From contig NZ_JAETWA010000010.1 in NCBI RefSeq assembly GCF_016774335.1, positions 88,659 through 152,658 on the forward strand: a DNA stretch of 64,000 nucleotides. The letters are read 5' to 3'. The stretch comes from Luteimonas saliphila. GTDB lineage: Bacteria; Pseudomonadota; Gammaproteobacteria; Xanthomonadales; Xanthomonadaceae. A program made the translations under genes and the position numbers. Every line of letters begins with the position of its first letter. The first letter of the stretch is position 1. The notes beneath the pieces were generated by a model. It saw only the letters and a list, made by a program, of their open reading frames with translations, searched no databases and was not told the origin of the DNA. Shown here one piece after another: positions 9,909 through 18,976 of this stretch.

Positions 9909-9974
9909 GAGCGCCTTCAGGCGCGACAAGCCAGCCCCCCCGTGAATGCCGGTCGCGCCTGAAGGCGCTCCTAC
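9905..9974. repeat. paired REP-like palindromic repeat (GTAG head), copy 1
   Basis: Two inverted units: 9905-9927 begins GTAGGAGCGCCTTCAGGC, and 9952-9974 is its exact reverse complement, 24 bases apart. Each unit carries an internal GCGCC-TTCA-GGCGC hairpin, and the whole element folds into a 23-base stem. A GTAG head plus an internal palindrome is the hallmark of REP elements mobilised by REP-associated tyrosine transposases. The element lies between ruvX and pyrB and could act as a transcript-end or mRNA-stability hairpin. Confidence 0.85.
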
Positions 9975-10004
9975 AACACCGGCGATTTACCCGACAATAC
10001 GGCC

Positions 10005-10940
10005 ATGACCGACCAGATCGATGCCGACGGCCGCCTCCGCCACCTCCTGACCCTCGAGGGCCTGCCGCGCACGACCCTGTGCGCGCTGCTCGACCGCGCC
10101 AGCGGCTTCGCCGAGGGCGCCGACGCGCGCGGCGCACTGGCCGGCAGCGCGGTGTGCACCCTGTTCTTCGAACCGTCCACGCGCACCCGCCTGAGTTTCC
10201 AGCGCGCCAGCCAGCGGCTCGGCGCGGACGTGCTCGGTTTCGATGCCGCGACCTCGTCGACCACCAAGGGCGAGACCGCGCGCGACACCCTGAAGAACAT
10301 CGAGGCGATGGGCGTGCGCGGCTTCGTGGTGCGTCACGCCGCCGACGGCGCGGTCGCGGAGCTCGCCGCGGCGGCCAATCCCGGCACCGCGCTGGTCAAC
10401 GCCGGCGACGGCCGCAGCGCGCATCCGACCCAGGGCCTGCTCGACATGCTGACCCTGCGCCAGGCACTGGGCGAGGATTTTTCCGCGCGTCGCTTCCTGA
10501 TCGTCGGTGACGTGCGCCACTCGCGGGTCGCGCGCTCGGACCTGCATGCGCTGCGCACGCTCGGTGCCGGCGAGATCCGCGTCTGCGGCCCGGCCGCGCT
10601 GCTGCCCGCCGGCGCCACGCTGGACGGCTGCATCGTCGGCCACGACCTGGATGCGGCGCTCGACGGCGTCGACGCGGTGATGATGCTGCGCCTGCAGCGC
10701 GAGCGGATGGAGGAAGGCCTGGTCGCCTCGCTCGACGACTACCATCGCGACTACGGCCTGACCCGCGAACGCCTGCGACGCGCTTCGCCCGCCGCGGTGG
10801 TGCTGCATCCGGGGCCGATGAACCGCGGCGTCGAGATCACCGACGAGGTCGCCGACGGCGCGCAGTCGCTGGTCCTGCGTCAGGTGGCGAACGGCGTGGC
10901 GGTGCGGATGGCGGTACTGGAGGCGCTGCTGGTGCGCTAA
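10005..10940 (+). CDS. pyrB: aspartate carbamoyltransferase catalytic subunit
   Basis: 311 residues, the full catalytic chain. It condenses carbamoyl phosphate and aspartate in de novo pyrimidine synthesis. Carbamoyl-phosphate motifs FFEPSTRTRLSFQ and HPTQGLLD are intact, as are SSTTKGETARDT, MMLRLQRERM and LHPGPMNRGVEI. No pyrI regulatory-subunit gene is adjacent, so the enzyme is either an unregulated trimer or partnered by a gene elsewhere. It follows yqgE-ruvX, from which it is separated by a palindromic repeat pair. The stop nearly abuts the convergent gene that ends at 10943. Confidence 0.96.
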   Translation: MTDQIDADGRLRHLLTLEGLPRTTLCALLDRASGFAEGADARGALAGSAVCTLFFEPSTRTRLSFQRASQRLGADVLGFDAATSSTTKGETARDTLKNIEAMGVRGFVVRHAADGAVAELAAAANPGTALVNAGDGRSAHPTQGLLDMLTLRQALGEDFSARRFLIVGDVRHSRVARSDLHALRTLGAGEIRVCGPAALLPAGATLDGCIVGHDLDAALDGVDAVMMLRLQRERMEEGLVASLDDYHRDYGLTRERLRRASPAAVVLHPGPMNRGVEITDEVADGAQSLVLRQVANGVAVRMAVLEALLVR

Positions 10941-10942
10941 CG

Positions 10943-11419
10943 CTAGCGCTCGATGAAATGCCGGCGCACGAAGGCGGCGGCGTCGGGCTGGTCGACGCAG
11001 GGCGTACAGAACGTGCCGCGACCGTCCACCGGGCCTTCGTACTGCCAGTCGAAGACCTTGTCGTATCGACCGTCGCGGCTGCGCACGCGCAGGCTGTCGC
11101 CCTGGGGGACCACGTCGAGCACCAGGCCATTGCGGAAGCGCAGGGCGAAGCCCTCGCCCGTCGCGGCGGGGCCGAGCACTTCCAGCGACAACTCCCTGGC
11201 GTCGGCGCCCCAGGCATAGCGCACGCGGGTGCCGCCGGCCTCGTCCGCCCACAGGCGCAGTGCCTCATAGCCGGCGCCGGGGAATTCTTCGCCGCGAACG
11301 GCGTAGTTGGCCACCCGCGCGCGCTGATCGAACGCGTCCGGGCCAGCGGCGGAGGCGGTCGGAACCGCCGACAGTGCCAGTGCGATCACGGCGGTGGCGA
11401 GGAACGGAAATCTGGGCAT
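10943..11419 (-). CDS. secreted protein of unknown function
   Basis: 158 residues. A Sec signal peptide is evident (MPRFPFLATAVIALALSAVP, then TASAAG with an AxA cleavage site near residue 24). The mature part of about 134 residues has no family motif I recognise; it is rich in beta-type sequence (LSLEVLGPAATGEGFALRFRNG) and has a CTPC pair near the C-terminus that could form a disulfide. The codon pattern is like its neighbours. It may be cotranscribed behind the esterase gene, from which it is separated by 87 bases. Real gene likely; function not assignable. Confidence 0.65.
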   Translation of the reverse strand: MPRFPFLATAVIALALSAVPTASAAGPDAFDQRARVANYAVRGEEFPGAGYEALRLWADEAGGTRVRYAWGADARELSLEVLGPAATGEGFALRFRNGLVLDVVPQGDSLRVRSRDGRYDKVFDWQYEGPVDGRGTFCTPCVDQPDAAAFVRRHFIER

Positions 11420-11506
11420 GGTCGGGAATCCTGCGGAACCGGGGCACCGTATCGTCGCCAGCCCGCCATGAATCCCGGATTCACGAGCGACGATGCGGGG
11501 GTGCCG

Positions 11507-12310
11507 TCACTGCTGCCGGAAGGCGTCGAGCTGGCGCTGCGCGAACAGCCAGGTCCACAGCTCCGGCGTGGCGTAGGCAGGGTCCCAGCTGTTGTGGTTG
11601 GCATCGGGGAATTCGGTGTAGCGCACGTTGCGCGCGCCGGCGGCGCGGAACGCGGCGTCGAGCCGTCGCGAATACTCCGGCGACACCAGGTCGTCCTGCG
11701 CGCCGTGGAAGATCCAGACCGGCATCGCGCGCAGCCGCTGCGCGACCGCGGCGTAGGGATCGGCTTCGTCGGCCAGCCCGGTGACCGCCATCGACGGCCG
11801 TCGCGGATGCACCAGCCCACCGCAGACGGGTACCACTGCAGCGAACCGGTAGGACTGCCGCAACGCCAGCTCCCAGGCGCCGTAGCCGCCCATCGACAGG
11901 CCTGTGAGGTAAGTGCGGTCGGGGTCGCCGCCGAACTCGCGCGTGGCCGCGTCCAACTGCGCGAACGCGACGTCGGCGAGCTGGTTCCACTCGCTGCCTT
12001 CGGGGGCCTGCGGAAACACGACGATCGCCGGGAAATCGTCGGTCCGGGACCGCACGTACGGTCCCAGCCCGACCGCGACCTGGCGCCGGTTGTCGTCGCC
12101 GCGCTCGCCGGATCCGTGCAGGAACAGGACCACCGGCGCCTTGCCCGGCGCGGCCGCGCGTGCGGGCACGAAGACCTGGTAGCGATGCACGCGGCCGTCG
12201 ACCGCCAGTTCGCGCTCGAAAAATTCGCCCCTCTCTCCGCGCTGTGGCGCAGAAGCGCAGCCGGCGAGCATGGCGGCCAGCATCAGACCTCCGAGGGAAC
12301 CCAGGCGCAT
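11507..12310 (-). CDS. lipoprotein alpha/beta hydrolase (esterase / PHB-depolymerase-like)
   Basis: 267 residues with a lipobox (LAAMLAGC, Cys18). The alpha/beta-hydrolase core has FLHGSGERGDD as oxyanion-side motif, nucleophile elbow GLSMGG with Ser139, acid D206 or D207 in FHGAQDDLVSP, and His239 in DANHNSWDPAY. This is the arrangement of predicted secreted carboxylesterases sometimes annotated as phospholipase/PHB depolymerase-like. It is probably anchored to the outer membrane facing the periplasm. It starts 19 bases after the mgtE stop on the same strand. Natural substrate unknown. Confidence 0.82.
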   Translation of the reverse strand: MRLGSLGGLMLAAMLAGCASAPQRGERGEFFERELAVDGRVHRYQVFVPARAAAPGKAPVVLFLHGSGERGDDNRRQVAVGLGPYVRSRTDDFPAIVVFPQAPEGSEWNQLADVAFAQLDAATREFGGDPDRTYLTGLSMGGYGAWELALRQSYRFAAVVPVCGGLVHPRRPSMAVTGLADEADPYAAVAQRLRAMPVWIFHGAQDDLVSPEYSRRLDAAFRAAGARNVRYTEFPDANHNSWDPAYATPELWTWLFAQRQLDAFRQQ

Positions 12311-12329
12311 GGGCGTGCTCCGGTTGGCA

Positions 12330-13691
12330 TCAGTGCAGCAGGATAACCGTGGCCAGCCCGAGGAAGCTGAAGAATCCGATCACGTCGGTGACTGCCGTCA
12401 CCACCACCGTGCCGGCGACCGCCGGGTCGACGTGCATGCGCTTGAGCAGCAGCGGCAGCAGCACCCCGGCCAGCGCGGCCGAGCAGAAGTTGATCACCAG
12501 CGCCGCGGCGATCACCAGAGACAGCGGCCAGGAGCGGAACCACACCAGGGCCACCACGCCGACCAGACCACCGATCAGCAGTCCGTTGATCAGCGCCACG
12601 CGCAGCTCCTTCCACAGCAGGATGCTGGCGTTGCTGGCGCCGACCTGGCCCAGCGCGATACCGCGCACCATCAGCGTCAGCACCTGCACCGCCGCGTTGC
12701 CGCCGATGCCGGCGACGATCGGCATCAGCACCGCGAGCGCGACGATCTGCTCGATGGTGGCGTCGAACTGGCCGATCACGCCGGCGGCCAGGAACGCGGT
12801 CAGCAGGTTGATGCCCAGCCACACCACGCGGCCGCGGACCGCGCGCCGGATCGGCGAGAACAGGTCCTCGTCCTCGTCCAGGCCGGCGGCGCCCAGCGCC
12901 TGGTGCTCGGCCTGCTCGCGGATGATGTCGACCACGTCGTCGACGGTGATGCGGCCGAGCAGCACGTTGCCGTCGTCGACCACCGGCGCGGAGACCCAGT
13001 CGTTGTCGGAGAACTGGCGCGCGACCTGTTCGGCCGAGGCGTCGACGTGCAGCGATTCGAGCTCGTCGTCCATCAGCCGGTTGATCGGCGTGCCCGGGTC
13101 GCGGGTGACCAGGTCCTGCAGCGCAACCCAGCCGATCAGCTGGTGGCGGCGGTTGACCACGTACAGGTGGTCGGTGTGCTCGGGCAGTTCGCCGCGCAGG
13201 CGCAGGAAGCGCAGCACCACGTCGACCGTGGTGTCGGCGCGCACCGTCACCACGTCCGGATTCATCAGGCGGCCGGCGGTGTCCTCGGGGTAGGACAGCA
13301 CCTGCTCGAGGCGCTCGCGGTTGTCGCGGTCCATCGAGCGCAGCAGCTCGTCGATCACCGCGTCGGGCAGGTCCTCGACCAGGTCGGCGAGGTCGTCGAT
13401 GTCGAGGTCCGACGCCGCGGCGACCAGTTCGTCCTGGTCCATGTCCGCGATCAGGCTTTCGCGCACCTCGTCGCCGACGTGCACCAGCACCTCGCCGTCG
13501 TCCTCGGGATCGACCAGCCCCCACACGACCATGCGCTTGTCGGGCGGCAGCGATTCGAGCAGGTTGCCGATCTCGGCCGGCGCCAGGGTGTTGACCAGGC
13601 GTCGCACGGGACCGAGGCGGCCGCTGTCGAGCGCGTCCGACAGCAGGCGCAGCTGGCGCGCGGTCTTGTCGTGGCGGACGGCTTCGGCCAT
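12330..13691 (-). CDS. mgtE: MgtE-type magnesium transporter
   Basis: 453 residues in the standard MgtE layout. An acidic N-terminal superhelical domain (about 1-130) is followed by a CBS pair (about 135-260: YPEDTAGRLMNPDVVTV, HLYVVNRRHQLIGWV, PVVDDGNVLLGRITVDDVVD). Five membrane helices make up the last 170 residues, with the pore signature PIVAGIGGNAAVQ. It is an inner-membrane Mg2+ channel whose cytosolic domains sense Mg2+. In several bacteria mgtE sits next to ptsH/ptsI, as here, where it follows ptsI on the same strand across a palindromic repeat. No Mg2+ riboswitch is evident upstream. Confidence 0.95.
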   Translation of the reverse strand: MAEAVRHDKTARQLRLLSDALDSGRLGPVRRLVNTLAPAEIGNLLESLPPDKRMVVWGLVDPEDDGEVLVHVGDEVRESLIADMDQDELVAAASDLDIDDLADLVEDLPDAVIDELLRSMDRDNRERLEQVLSYPEDTAGRLMNPDVVTVRADTTVDVVLRFLRLRGELPEHTDHLYVVNRRHQLIGWVALQDLVTRDPGTPINRLMDDELESLHVDASAEQVARQFSDNDWVSAPVVDDGNVLLGRITVDDVVDIIREQAEHQALGAAGLDEDEDLFSPIRRAVRGRVVWLGINLLTAFLAAGVIGQFDATIEQIVALAVLMPIVAGIGGNAAVQVLTLMVRGIALGQVGASNASILLWKELRVALINGLLIGGLVGVVALVWFRSWPLSLVIAAALVINFCSAALAGVLLPLLLKRMHVDPAVAGTVVVTAVTDVIGFFSFLGLATVILLH

Positions 13692-13800
13692 GCGCGCGGC
13701 TCCGGTGGGCGAAGGGCTGCCGCGCCGGAAGACGCGGCGGATCAGGCGTTCATGGCGGCATTATCGCCCGGCGCTTCCCGGTTGCCCACCCCGTCCTCAC

Positions 13801-13879
13801 GTAGGAGCGCCTTCAGGCGCGACCGCTTTGGCGCGCCGCCATCTTCCGGGCAAGGCATCGCGCCTGAAGGCGCTCCTAC
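13801..13879. repeat. paired REP-like palindromic repeat (GTAG head), copy 2
   Basis: The unit at 13801-13823 (GTAGGAGCGCCTTCAGGC...) faces an inverted unit at 13857-13879, with one change (final C to T on the minus strand). The same family occurs at 9905-9974, 62586-62608 and 63861-63938. The minus-strand GTAG at 13876-13879 supplies the TAG stop of ptsI. The element fills most of the ptsI-mgtE gap and may separate their expression. Confidence 0.85.
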
Positions 13880-15600
13880 GCGGCTGCCGGCGTACGCTGC
13901 AGCCAACGCTCGATCGCGTCGCGGTCGCGGCAGCGCAGCAGCGCCGGTGCCGACGCACGCAACGCGTCGAGCCGCTGTGCGCGCACGGCGCGCCTTACCT
14001 CCAGCATCGTCGCCGGGTGCAGGCTGAATTCCTCGAGCCCCAGCGCCAGCAGCAGCGGTGTGAGCATCGCGTCGCCGGCCATCTCGCCGCACACCGCGAC
14101 CGGCTTGGCCCGCGACCGCGCGGTGCGGATCACCTGGTGCAGCAGCCGGAGCATCGCCGGGTGCAGCGGCGAGTAGAGCTCGCCCAGGGCGTCGTTGCCG
14201 CGGTCGGCGGCGAGCAGGTACTGGGTCAGGTCGTTGGTGCCGATGGAGATGAAATCGACGTCGGCGATGAAACAGGGCAGCGCCAGCGCGGCGGCGGGAA
14301 CCTCGATCATCGCGCCGAACGGAACGTGCTCGGCGATCTCGTGGCCTTCGCTGCGCAGGTCTCGGGCGATGCGCCTGAGCAGGGAGGCCACCGCAAGCAC
14401 CTCCTCGCGGCCGCTGATCATCGGCACCAGCACCCGCAGCGGTCCGTAGCCCGAGGCTCGCAGGATCGCGCGCAACTGGGTCTCGAACACGTCCGCGCGC
14501 GCCAGCGACAGGCGCACGCCGCGCAGGCCGAGCGCGGGATTGGGTTCGTCGCTCAGCGCCAGGCCGGTGCGATCCGCCTTGTCGGCACCGATGTCCATGG
14601 TGCGGATGGTCACCGCGCGCCCGGTCATGCCCAGCACCACGTCGCGGTAGGCGCGGAACTGTTCCTCCTCGTCCGGCAGCTCGCTGCGCTGCAGGAACAG
14701 GAACTCGGTCCGGTACAGGCCGACGCCGGCGGCGCCGAGCGCGTGTGCGCCGGTGACGTCCTCGCGCGACTCGGCATTGGCCCAGAGCCGGATGTCGACC
14801 CCGTCGAGCGTGCGCGAGGGCTCCCTGCGCAGCCGGTGCAGCTGCTTGCGTTCGCGCTTCTCGTCGCGCAGCCGCGCACGGTAGTCGCGCAGGTCGGCGG
14901 CATTGGGTTCGACGATGATCTGGCCGCTGCTGCCGTCGACCAGCAGCACGTCGCCATCGTTGACCTGCTGCAGGGCGAGCGGGGCGCCGACCACCAGCGG
15001 CAGGTGCAGGCTGCGGGCGAGGATGGCGCTGTGCGACAGCGCGCTGCCGCCCGCGGTGACCACCGCCATCACCCCTTGCGCCTGCAGCTGGCTCAGCTCG
15101 GCAGGCGCGATCGCGTCGGTGACCAGGATCTCGCCGGCCACGCCCTGCAGGTCCGCGTCGCGCTTGTGCAGCATGGCGTGCACGCGGCCGACCACGTGGT
15201 CGATGTCCTCGACGCGGCTGCGGAAGTAGGGATCGTCCATGCCTTCGAACACGGCCGCCAGCCGGTCGCGCTGCAGGCGCAGGGCGTAGTCGGCGCCGTA
15301 TCGCCCCTTGCGCACCAGGTCGTCCAGGCCCTGCAGCAGTTCCGGGTCGTCGAGCAGCAGGCTGTGCAGGTCGAGGAATTCGCCGACTTCGTGGGCGAGC
15401 GCGCCGTGCAGGCGCTCGCGCATGTTGCGCATTTCCACGCGCACCGCGTCGATCGCGGTGTGCAACCGCCGCAGTTCCGCCTCGACCGCTTCGGCGGCGA
15501 CATGCTCCTCTGCGACCTCGAGGGCGTGCGGCAGGCGGACCCGGGCGCGTCCGAGGGCGTTGCCCCGCGACGCGCCATGGCCGGCGAGCGCGTGACGCAT
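13876..15600 (-). CDS. ptsI: phosphotransferase system enzyme I
   Basis: 574 residues, without the GAF domain of PtsP. It autophosphorylates from phosphoenolpyruvate and hands the phosphate to HPr. The active-site His190 lies in TAGGSALSHSAILAR. The PEP-binding barrel shows GVGLYRTEFLFL, and the catalytic Cys lies at about residue 504 (VAVCGEMAGD). It is transcribed with ptsH and the EIIA gene upstream, although a 203-base gap separates it from ptsH. No EIIB/EIIC permease genes are nearby, so in this locus the chain probably serves regulation. The TAG stop comes from the adjoining REP-like repeat. Confidence 0.94.
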   Translation of the reverse strand: MRHALAGHGASRGNALGRARVRLPHALEVAEEHVAAEAVEAELRRLHTAIDAVRVEMRNMRERLHGALAHEVGEFLDLHSLLLDDPELLQGLDDLVRKGRYGADYALRLQRDRLAAVFEGMDDPYFRSRVEDIDHVVGRVHAMLHKRDADLQGVAGEILVTDAIAPAELSQLQAQGVMAVVTAGGSALSHSAILARSLHLPLVVGAPLALQQVNDGDVLLVDGSSGQIIVEPNAADLRDYRARLRDEKRERKQLHRLRREPSRTLDGVDIRLWANAESREDVTGAHALGAAGVGLYRTEFLFLQRSELPDEEEQFRAYRDVVLGMTGRAVTIRTMDIGADKADRTGLALSDEPNPALGLRGVRLSLARADVFETQLRAILRASGYGPLRVLVPMISGREEVLAVASLLRRIARDLRSEGHEIAEHVPFGAMIEVPAAALALPCFIADVDFISIGTNDLTQYLLAADRGNDALGELYSPLHPAMLRLLHQVIRTARSRAKPVAVCGEMAGDAMLTPLLLALGLEEFSLHPATMLEVRRAVRAQRLDALRASAPALLRCRDRDAIERWLQRTPAAA

Positions 15601-15803
15601 CTAGCGCCGACCGTCGGTGCCGGGACGGGCCATGTTTCCGGGCCCGGCTGCCGGGCGTCCGGACGCGGCAAGCCGGCCGGATGCAGCCGGACGTAGGTGG
15701 AACCGCGTCGTCATTCGGGCATGTTGCGACATACGTTCCTCACTCTTCCTTGTCCACCCACGTCCGGTCGTGGCGTGGCCGGTGCCGATGGCGGCGGCAG
15801 TCC

Positions 15804-16073
15804 CTAGCCGCCCTCGTCGAACTTGCGTTCGAACAGCGCGGCGGCCGCCTCCATCGCGGCGGCCTCGTCCTCGCCCTCGATGCGCAGCACCACGCTGGTG
15901 CCGTACCCGGCGGCGAGCAGCATCACCCCCATGATGCTCTTGGCGTTGACCTCGCGACCCTTGGCGACCAGGGTCGCGTTGCTGCGGTAGCCGGACAGCA
16001 CCTGGACCAGCTTGGCGGTCGCGCGCGCGTGCAGGCCGAGCTTGTTGGCGATGAGCAGTTCGCGTTCGGTCAT
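15804..16073 (-). CDS. ptsH: phosphocarrier protein HPr
   Basis: 89 residues. The phosphorylatable His15 lies in NKLGLHARATA and the regulatory Ser46 in AKSIMGVM, the site used by HPr kinase/phosphorylase, whose gene (hprK) is upstream in the same cluster. HPr accepts phosphate from enzyme I and passes it to EIIA proteins. The ATG at 16073 is 8 bases after the stop of the EIIA gene, so the two are almost certainly cotranscribed. Confidence 0.96.
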   Translation of the reverse strand: MTERELLIANKLGLHARATAKLVQVLSGYRSNATLVAKGREVNAKSIMGVMLLAAGYGTSVVLRIEGEDEAAAMEAAAALFERKFDEGG

Positions 16074-16081
16074 CGTCGGCC

Positions 16082-16477
16082 TCAGGCGTCGTCGAGGATC
16101 ACCCCGTTGCGCGCGCCCGCGGCGGCGACGGCGGGGAGTTCCTCAAGGGGGAGTTCAGCATAATTCATCACCCGCAGCAGCATCGGCAAGCTCAGCGCCG
16201 AGACCCGGCGTGACGGTGTGCCCAGTCTGGACAGACGCGCGGCGAGGTTGCTCGGGCTGGCGCCGTAGAGGTCGGTCAGGATCAGCACGCCGTCGCCGCC
16301 GTCGACCCGGCGCATCGCCGCGCTCGCCTGCGGCAGCAGCGCCTCGGGATCCGCCTCGAACGGCACCTCGAACGATTCGAGCCGCAGCGGCAGGTTGCCG
16401 CGCAGCATGCCGGTGGCGACCGCGACGATCGCGCTGCCGATGCCGGAGTGGGTGAGAAGGAGGATGCCGACGGCCAT
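16082..16477 (-). CDS. mannose-family PTS EIIA component
   Basis: 131 residues of the EIIA-Man fold. The predicted phosphorylated His10 lies in GILLLTHSGIG, and LILTDLYGASPSNLA matches the conserved active-site region. No EIIB, EIIC or EIID gene accompanies it, so it is likely a phosphate-sensing regulator rather than part of a sugar transporter. It sits between rapZ (132-base gap) and ptsH (8-base gap). Similar stand-alone EIIA-Man genes are known beside hprK-ptsH in many proteobacteria. Confidence 0.9.
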   Translation of the reverse strand: MAVGILLLTHSGIGSAIVAVATGMLRGNLPLRLESFEVPFEADPEALLPQASAAMRRVDGGDGVLILTDLYGASPSNLAARLSRLGTPSRRVSALSLPMLLRVMNYAELPLEELPAVAAAGARNGVILDDA

Positions 16478-16609
16478 GCCGCCAACTTAGCAGACGGCGG
16501 CGACCCCCGTTGGCGGCGAAGGTCGGACGTTGCGTACCGGCGTCATCCGCGCGGCCGTTCCCGTGTCGGTCGACCTGCCGTGCCGGGATGGTGCCGGCCT
16601 GCGGCGGAT

Positions 16610-17515
16610 TCAGTCCAGCTCGCGGTGGAACGTGGCGACCTCGGTCCAGCCGCGTTCGCGCGCGTGCTCGGCGAGGGTTTCGGCGAGGTACACCGACCGG
16701 TGCCGGCCCCCGGTGCAGCCGAAGGCGACGGTCACGTAGCTGCGCGTACCGGACTGCATCCGCGGCAGCCAGGTGTCGAGGAACGCCGATACCTGGGCGA
16801 CGTACTCGTTGACCTCGGCCCGCGCCTCCAGGTATGCGCGCACCGATGCGTCTCGGCCCGACAGCGGCTTGAGCCGCGGGTCCCAGTGCGGGTTGGGCAG
16901 GCTGCGCGCGTCGAACACGAAGTCGGCGTCGGCGGGCAGGCCGCGCCGGTAGGCGAAGGACTCGAACAGCAGCGACAGCGACGAGTCGTGGCCCAGCCCC
17001 AGTTCGGTGATCACCCGGTGCCGCAGCTGGTGGACGTTGAGCTCGCTGGTGTCGACGACCATGTCGGCCAGCGCGCGCAGCGGCTTGAGCGCCTGGCGTT
17101 CGAGCGCGATCGCATCGGCCAGCGCCAGCCCGAGATGGGTCAGCGGGTGGCGCCGGCGGGTCTCGGCGTAACGCTTGAGCAGGATCGCGTCGGCGGCGTC
17201 GAAGAACACCAGTTGCGGCTCCAGCCCCATCGCGCCCACCGCCGACAGCCATTCGGGCAGGCTGGCCAGGTCGCCGCGGTTGCGCATGTCGATGCCGACC
17301 GCGAGTTTCTGTTCGGCGCGATCGGGATGGCTCGCGGCGCGCACGAACTCGGGCAGCAGCTCCGCCGGGAGGTTGTCGACGCAATAGAAGCCGAGATCCT
17401 CGAAGGTGTTGAGCGCGACCGTCTTGCCTCCGCCGGACATGCCGGTGACGATCAGCAGCGAGGCGGCGGGCCGGTCGCTGGCGTCGTTGGCCGAAGGCTG
17501 CGCGCGGGCGTTCAT
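16610..17515 (-). CDS. rapZ: RNase adapter protein RapZ
   Basis: 301 residues from the ATG at 17515. A P-loop, GMSGGGKT, lies at residues 25-32. The conserved C-terminal domain ([26 protein letters not shown] and [15 protein letters not shown]) binds small RNA in Escherichia coli, where RapZ directs RNase E to GlmZ and so controls glucosamine-6-phosphate synthase. Its start overlaps the hprK stop by four bases (ATGA), implying translational coupling. Cell-wall sugar supply fits the murA and Kdo genes nearby. Whether a GlmZ-like RNA exists here is unknown. Confidence 0.94.
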   Translation of the reverse strand: MNARAQPSANDASDRPAASLLIVTGMSGGGKTVALNTFEDLGFYCVDNLPAELLPEFVRAASHPDRAEQKLAVGIDMRNRGDLASLPEWLSAVGAMGLEPQLVFFDAADAILLKRYAETRRRHPLTHLGLALADAIALERQALKPLRALADMVVDTSELNVHQLRHRVITELGLGHDSSLSLLFESFAYRRGLPADADFVFDARSLPNPHWDPRLKPLSGRDASVRAYLEARAEVNEYVAQVSAFLDTWLPRMQSGTRSYVTVAFGCTGGRHRSVYLAETLAEHARERGWTEVATFHRELD

Positions 17516-18480
17516 GGCGCCGTGGACTCCTCGCCGCTTTCGAGGAAGTGAGAGTGGCGCGCGAGGAACGCCGCGGCCGGGTCGATGCCCTTGGCGCGCA
17601 GGATGTGGGTGCGCGTGGCGGCTTCGGTCAGCACCGCCAAGTTGCGGCCGGGCATAACCGGCAGGGTGATCATCGGCACGTCCAGGTCGAGCACGCGGCG
17701 CAGGCCGAGGTCGCCGGTCAGGCGCACCATACCGTCCTCGTGCAGCTGCGGCTCGGCGTTGGGCCGGCTCAGGTGCACGATCAGGCGCAGGTACTTGTTC
17801 CGCTTGACCGCGGTGTCGCCGAACATCTGGCGGATGTTGAGCACGCCCAGGCCGCGCAGCTCCAGCAGGTCCTGCAGCAGGTCGGGACAGGTGCCGTCGA
17901 GCACGTCGGGCGCGATCTGGGTGAACTCGGGCGCGTCGTCGGCCACCAGGCGGTGGCCGCGGGTGATCAGTTCCAGCGCCAGCTCGCTCTTGCCCGAACC
18001 CGACTCGCCGGTGATCAACACGCCGATCGAGTAGACCTCCATGAACACGCCATGCAGGGTCACCCGCGGCGCCAGCGCGCGCGCGAGGTGGTATTGCAGA
18101 TGGTTGAGCAGTTCGTGGCCGCGCTTGGGCGAAGTCCACAGCGGCGTCTGGGTCTCCTCGGCGGCCTGGCGCAGATCCTCCGGGCAGGACTGGTTCTTGC
18201 TGATCACCAGCGCCAGCGGCCGGTACTGGATCATGCGCTCGATCGTCTCCCAGCGCAGGCGGGAGTCGAGCCCGTCGAGCCAGTGCAGTTCCTCGGTGCC
18301 GAGGATCTGCACCTTGTTGGGATAGATGATGTTGAGGTAGCCGGCCAGCGACGGCCGCCGGGCATTGGTCTCCACCGACTCGAGCATCCGCGACTGCCCC
18401 TGCTGGCCGGCCAGCCAGCGCAGATGCAGGCGTTCGTGCTGCTGTTCGAACAGGTCGAGGGCGGTCAGGCTCTGGTTCAT
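17512..18480 (-). CDS. hprK: HPr kinase/phosphorylase
   Basis: 322 residues. The N-terminal MurF-like domain is followed by the P-loop GESGSGKS (158-165) and the HprK signature around [12 protein letters not shown] and [15 protein letters not shown]. The enzyme phosphorylates and dephosphorylates Ser46 of HPr, which is present in the ptsH product of this cluster. In gammaproteobacteria hprK is limited to a few lineages such as xanthomonads, supporting the taxonomic reading. Adjacent ptsN (10 bases upstream) and rapZ (4-base overlap) suggest one transcript. Confidence 0.95.
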   Translation of the reverse strand: MNQSLTALDLFEQQHERLHLRWLAGQQGQSRMLESVETNARRPSLAGYLNIIYPNKVQILGTEELHWLDGLDSRLRWETIERMIQYRPLALVISKNQSCPEDLRQAAEETQTPLWTSPKRGHELLNHLQYHLARALAPRVTLHGVFMEVYSIGVLITGESGSGKSELALELITRGHRLVADDAPEFTQIAPDVLDGTCPDLLQDLLELRGLGVLNIRQMFGDTAVKRNKYLRLIVHLSRPNAEPQLHEDGMVRLTGDLGLRRVLDLDVPMITLPVMPGRNLAVLTEAATRTHILRAKGIDPAAAFLARHSHFLESGEESTAP

Positions 18481-18490
18481 CGGTGAAGGC

Positions 18491-18958
18491 TCAGGCGGCG
18501 CTCGCGGTCGGCGCGGGCGCCAGCAGCACCCGGCGCAGTCGCTCCAGGCTGCGCGCCATGCGCAGGCGGTCGCGGAACTCGGCGTCGGCGAAGCGCTCGG
18601 CGACGCCGGCCAGGTGCTGCAGGTGCTGCTCGGGCATGGCGTCGGTGGCGCTCATCGCGAACACCAGGTCCACCGGCTCGCCGTCGCGCGCGCCGAAGTC
18701 GATCGGCCGCCCGAGCCGCAGGAACGCGCCGCGCGGCGCATGGAACGCCGCGCTGCGCGCGTGCGGGATCGCCACGCCGTGGCCGATGCCGGTGCTGCCG
18801 AGCCGCTCGCGTCGGCGCAGGGCGTCGGCGAGGGCGCGGGTCGAGGCCGGCGAGCCGTCCGAGAGCAGGCGCGCGGCGGCATCGAGCACCCGCGCCGGCG
18901 TGCCCGGGTCGACCAGCATCACGATGCGGTCCGCGCTCAGCAGGTCGGTCCAGGGCAT
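18491..18958 (-). CDS. ptsN: nitrogen-PTS EIIA component
   Basis: 155 residues of the EIIA-Ntr/fructose type. The predicted phosphorylation site is His66 in [14 protein letters not shown]. PtsN is a regulator that responds to nitrogen and carbon state and affects potassium transport and sigma-54-linked traits. The order rpoN-hpf-ptsN-rapZ is conserved across many proteobacteria; here hprK is inserted between ptsN and rapZ. It follows hpf by 18 bases. Confidence 0.95.
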   Translation of the reverse strand: MPWTDLLSADRIVMLVDPGTPARVLDAAARLLSDGSPASTRALADALRRRERLGSTGIGHGVAIPHARSAAFHAPRGAFLRLGRPIDFGARDGEPVDLVFAMSATDAMPEQHLQHLAGVAERFADAEFRDRLRMARSLERLRRVLLAPAPTASAA

Positions 18959-18976
18959 GGAGTGGGCGCCTCGCGG

